Source of the DNA: JBBPYC01 sp038200275
GTDB lineage: Bacteria > Pseudomonadota > Gammaproteobacteria > Burkholderiales > Burkholderiaceae_C
NCBI GenBank assembly: GCA_038200275.1
Contig: JBBPYC010000031.1
Span: forward strand, 19,985 to 83,984
Direction: 5' to 3'
Length of the DNA stretch: 64,000 nt
This document shows, piece after piece, positions 63,671 to 64,000 of the stretch. Below the pieces are notes generated by a model. It was not told where the DNA came from and searched no databases. It saw nothing but the letters and a program-made list of their open reading frames with translations. Both the position numbers and the translations under genes were made by a program. Position 1 is the stretch's first letter. Every line of letters begins with the position of its first letter.

Positions 63671-64000
63671 ATGAACGACGCGGACCTGCTGCGCTATTCG
63701 CGCCACATCCTGCTGGAGGAAATTGGCGAGGATGGCCAGCAGCGCATTCGGGCTGCGCATGTGCTCGTGGTCGGCTTGGGCGGGCTGGGTTCGCCGGTAG
63801 CGCTCTATCTGGGCGGTGCTGGTGTGGGCCATCTCACGTTGGTTGACGACGATGTGGTTGACCTGACCAACCTGCAGCGCCAGATCGCGCACAGCGAAGC
63901 GCGTGTCGGGGACGCCAAAGTGGCGTCTGGCGCCGAAGCGATCGCCGGACTGAACAGCCAAGTCAGTGTGCACGCGATCGCTCAGCGGGCCGACGCAAAG
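63671..64000 (+). CDS. HesA/MoeB/ThiF family adenylyltransferase, C-terminus outside window
   Basis: The first 110 residues of an E1-like enzyme that adenylates the C-terminus of a small sulfur-carrier protein (MoaD or ThiS). It starts LLRYSRHILLEEIGEDGQQR and has the nucleotide motif VVGLGGLGSPVALYLGGAG and DDDVVDLTNLQRQ. The frame is open at the window end. MoeB and ThiF cannot be told apart without the rest; the position after ctpA favours MoeB. Confidence 0.92.
   Translation, partial: MNDADLLRYSRHILLEEIGEDGQQRIRAAHVLVVGLGGLGSPVALYLGGAGVGHLTLVDDDVVDLTNLQRQIAHSEARVGDAKVASGAEAIAGLNSQVSVHAIAQRADAK

Overview
The window is high-GC, densely coded bacterial chromosome. Its marker genes and gene orders (orn / M48 protease / PCD-like / rsgA; CobD/CbiB-like / nudL / rplS / trmD / rimM / rpsP; dnaG / rpoD; rhodanese / grxC / secB / gpsA; gpmA / ctpA / moeB) point to a betaproteobacterium of the order Burkholderiales. 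The genus cannot be fixed from the sequence alone. I see no rRNA, tRNA, prophage, complete insertion sequence or CRISPR array.

Layout. 1-9 kb: a folC fragment, ppnP, a DEAD-box helicase, orn, an M48 membrane protease, a degenerate pterin dehydratase-like gene, rsgA, a CobD/CbiB-family gene and nudL. 9-12.8 kb: the rpsP-rimM-trmD-rplS ribosome operon, with a major-facilitator exporter gene between rimM and trmD. 12.8-23.5 kb: an acetyltransferase, a TM2 protein, an acyl-CoA synthetase, dnaG, rpoD with its terminator, and small membrane or lipoprotein genes. 23.5-32.1 kb: an eight-gene surface-polysaccharide locus (sugar dehydratase, flippase, methyltransferase, deacetylase, two glycosyltransferases, epimerase, phosphoglycosyl transferase), with overlapping or nearly touching genes and no recognisable polymerase. 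32.2-35.1 kb: lysS, then a decayed patch holding a hydratase remnant, a low-complexity secreted peptide and an inverted repeat. 35.1-39.9 kb: the DNA-damage genes pdeM and lhr-like, separated by an enolase-superfamily gene on the opposite strand.

40.0-47.1 kb is the most interesting region. It holds a selenium island: senA (selenoneine synthase) and senB (selenosugar synthase) transcribed divergently, a selD/senC gene beyond senB, and beyond senA a four-gene PhnCDE-type ABC importer likely to bring in a selenium oxyanion. Together these would import selenium, activate it to selenophosphate, build a selenosugar and attach it to histidine betaine. The SelD copy, however, has lost about 60 core residues in frame and has serine in place of the catalytic cysteine. 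Either selenophosphate comes from elsewhere or the pathway is failing or altered.

47.2-56.3 kb: a luciferase-like oxidoreductase, then a tightly overlapping four-gene operon of unknown pathway (GntR regulator, PhyH dioxygenase, SAF-domain dehydrogenase, D-aminoacylase-type amidohydrolase), then a cupin plus two-subunit molybdenum hydroxylase operon of the isoquinoline-oxidoreductase type. 56.5-64 kb: an ABC exporter whose 5' end carries an 8-C tract that disrupts a plausible N-terminus, then conserved housekeeping genes (gpsA, secB, grxC, rhodanese, gpmA, ctpA) and the start of a MoeB/ThiF gene cut by the window end.
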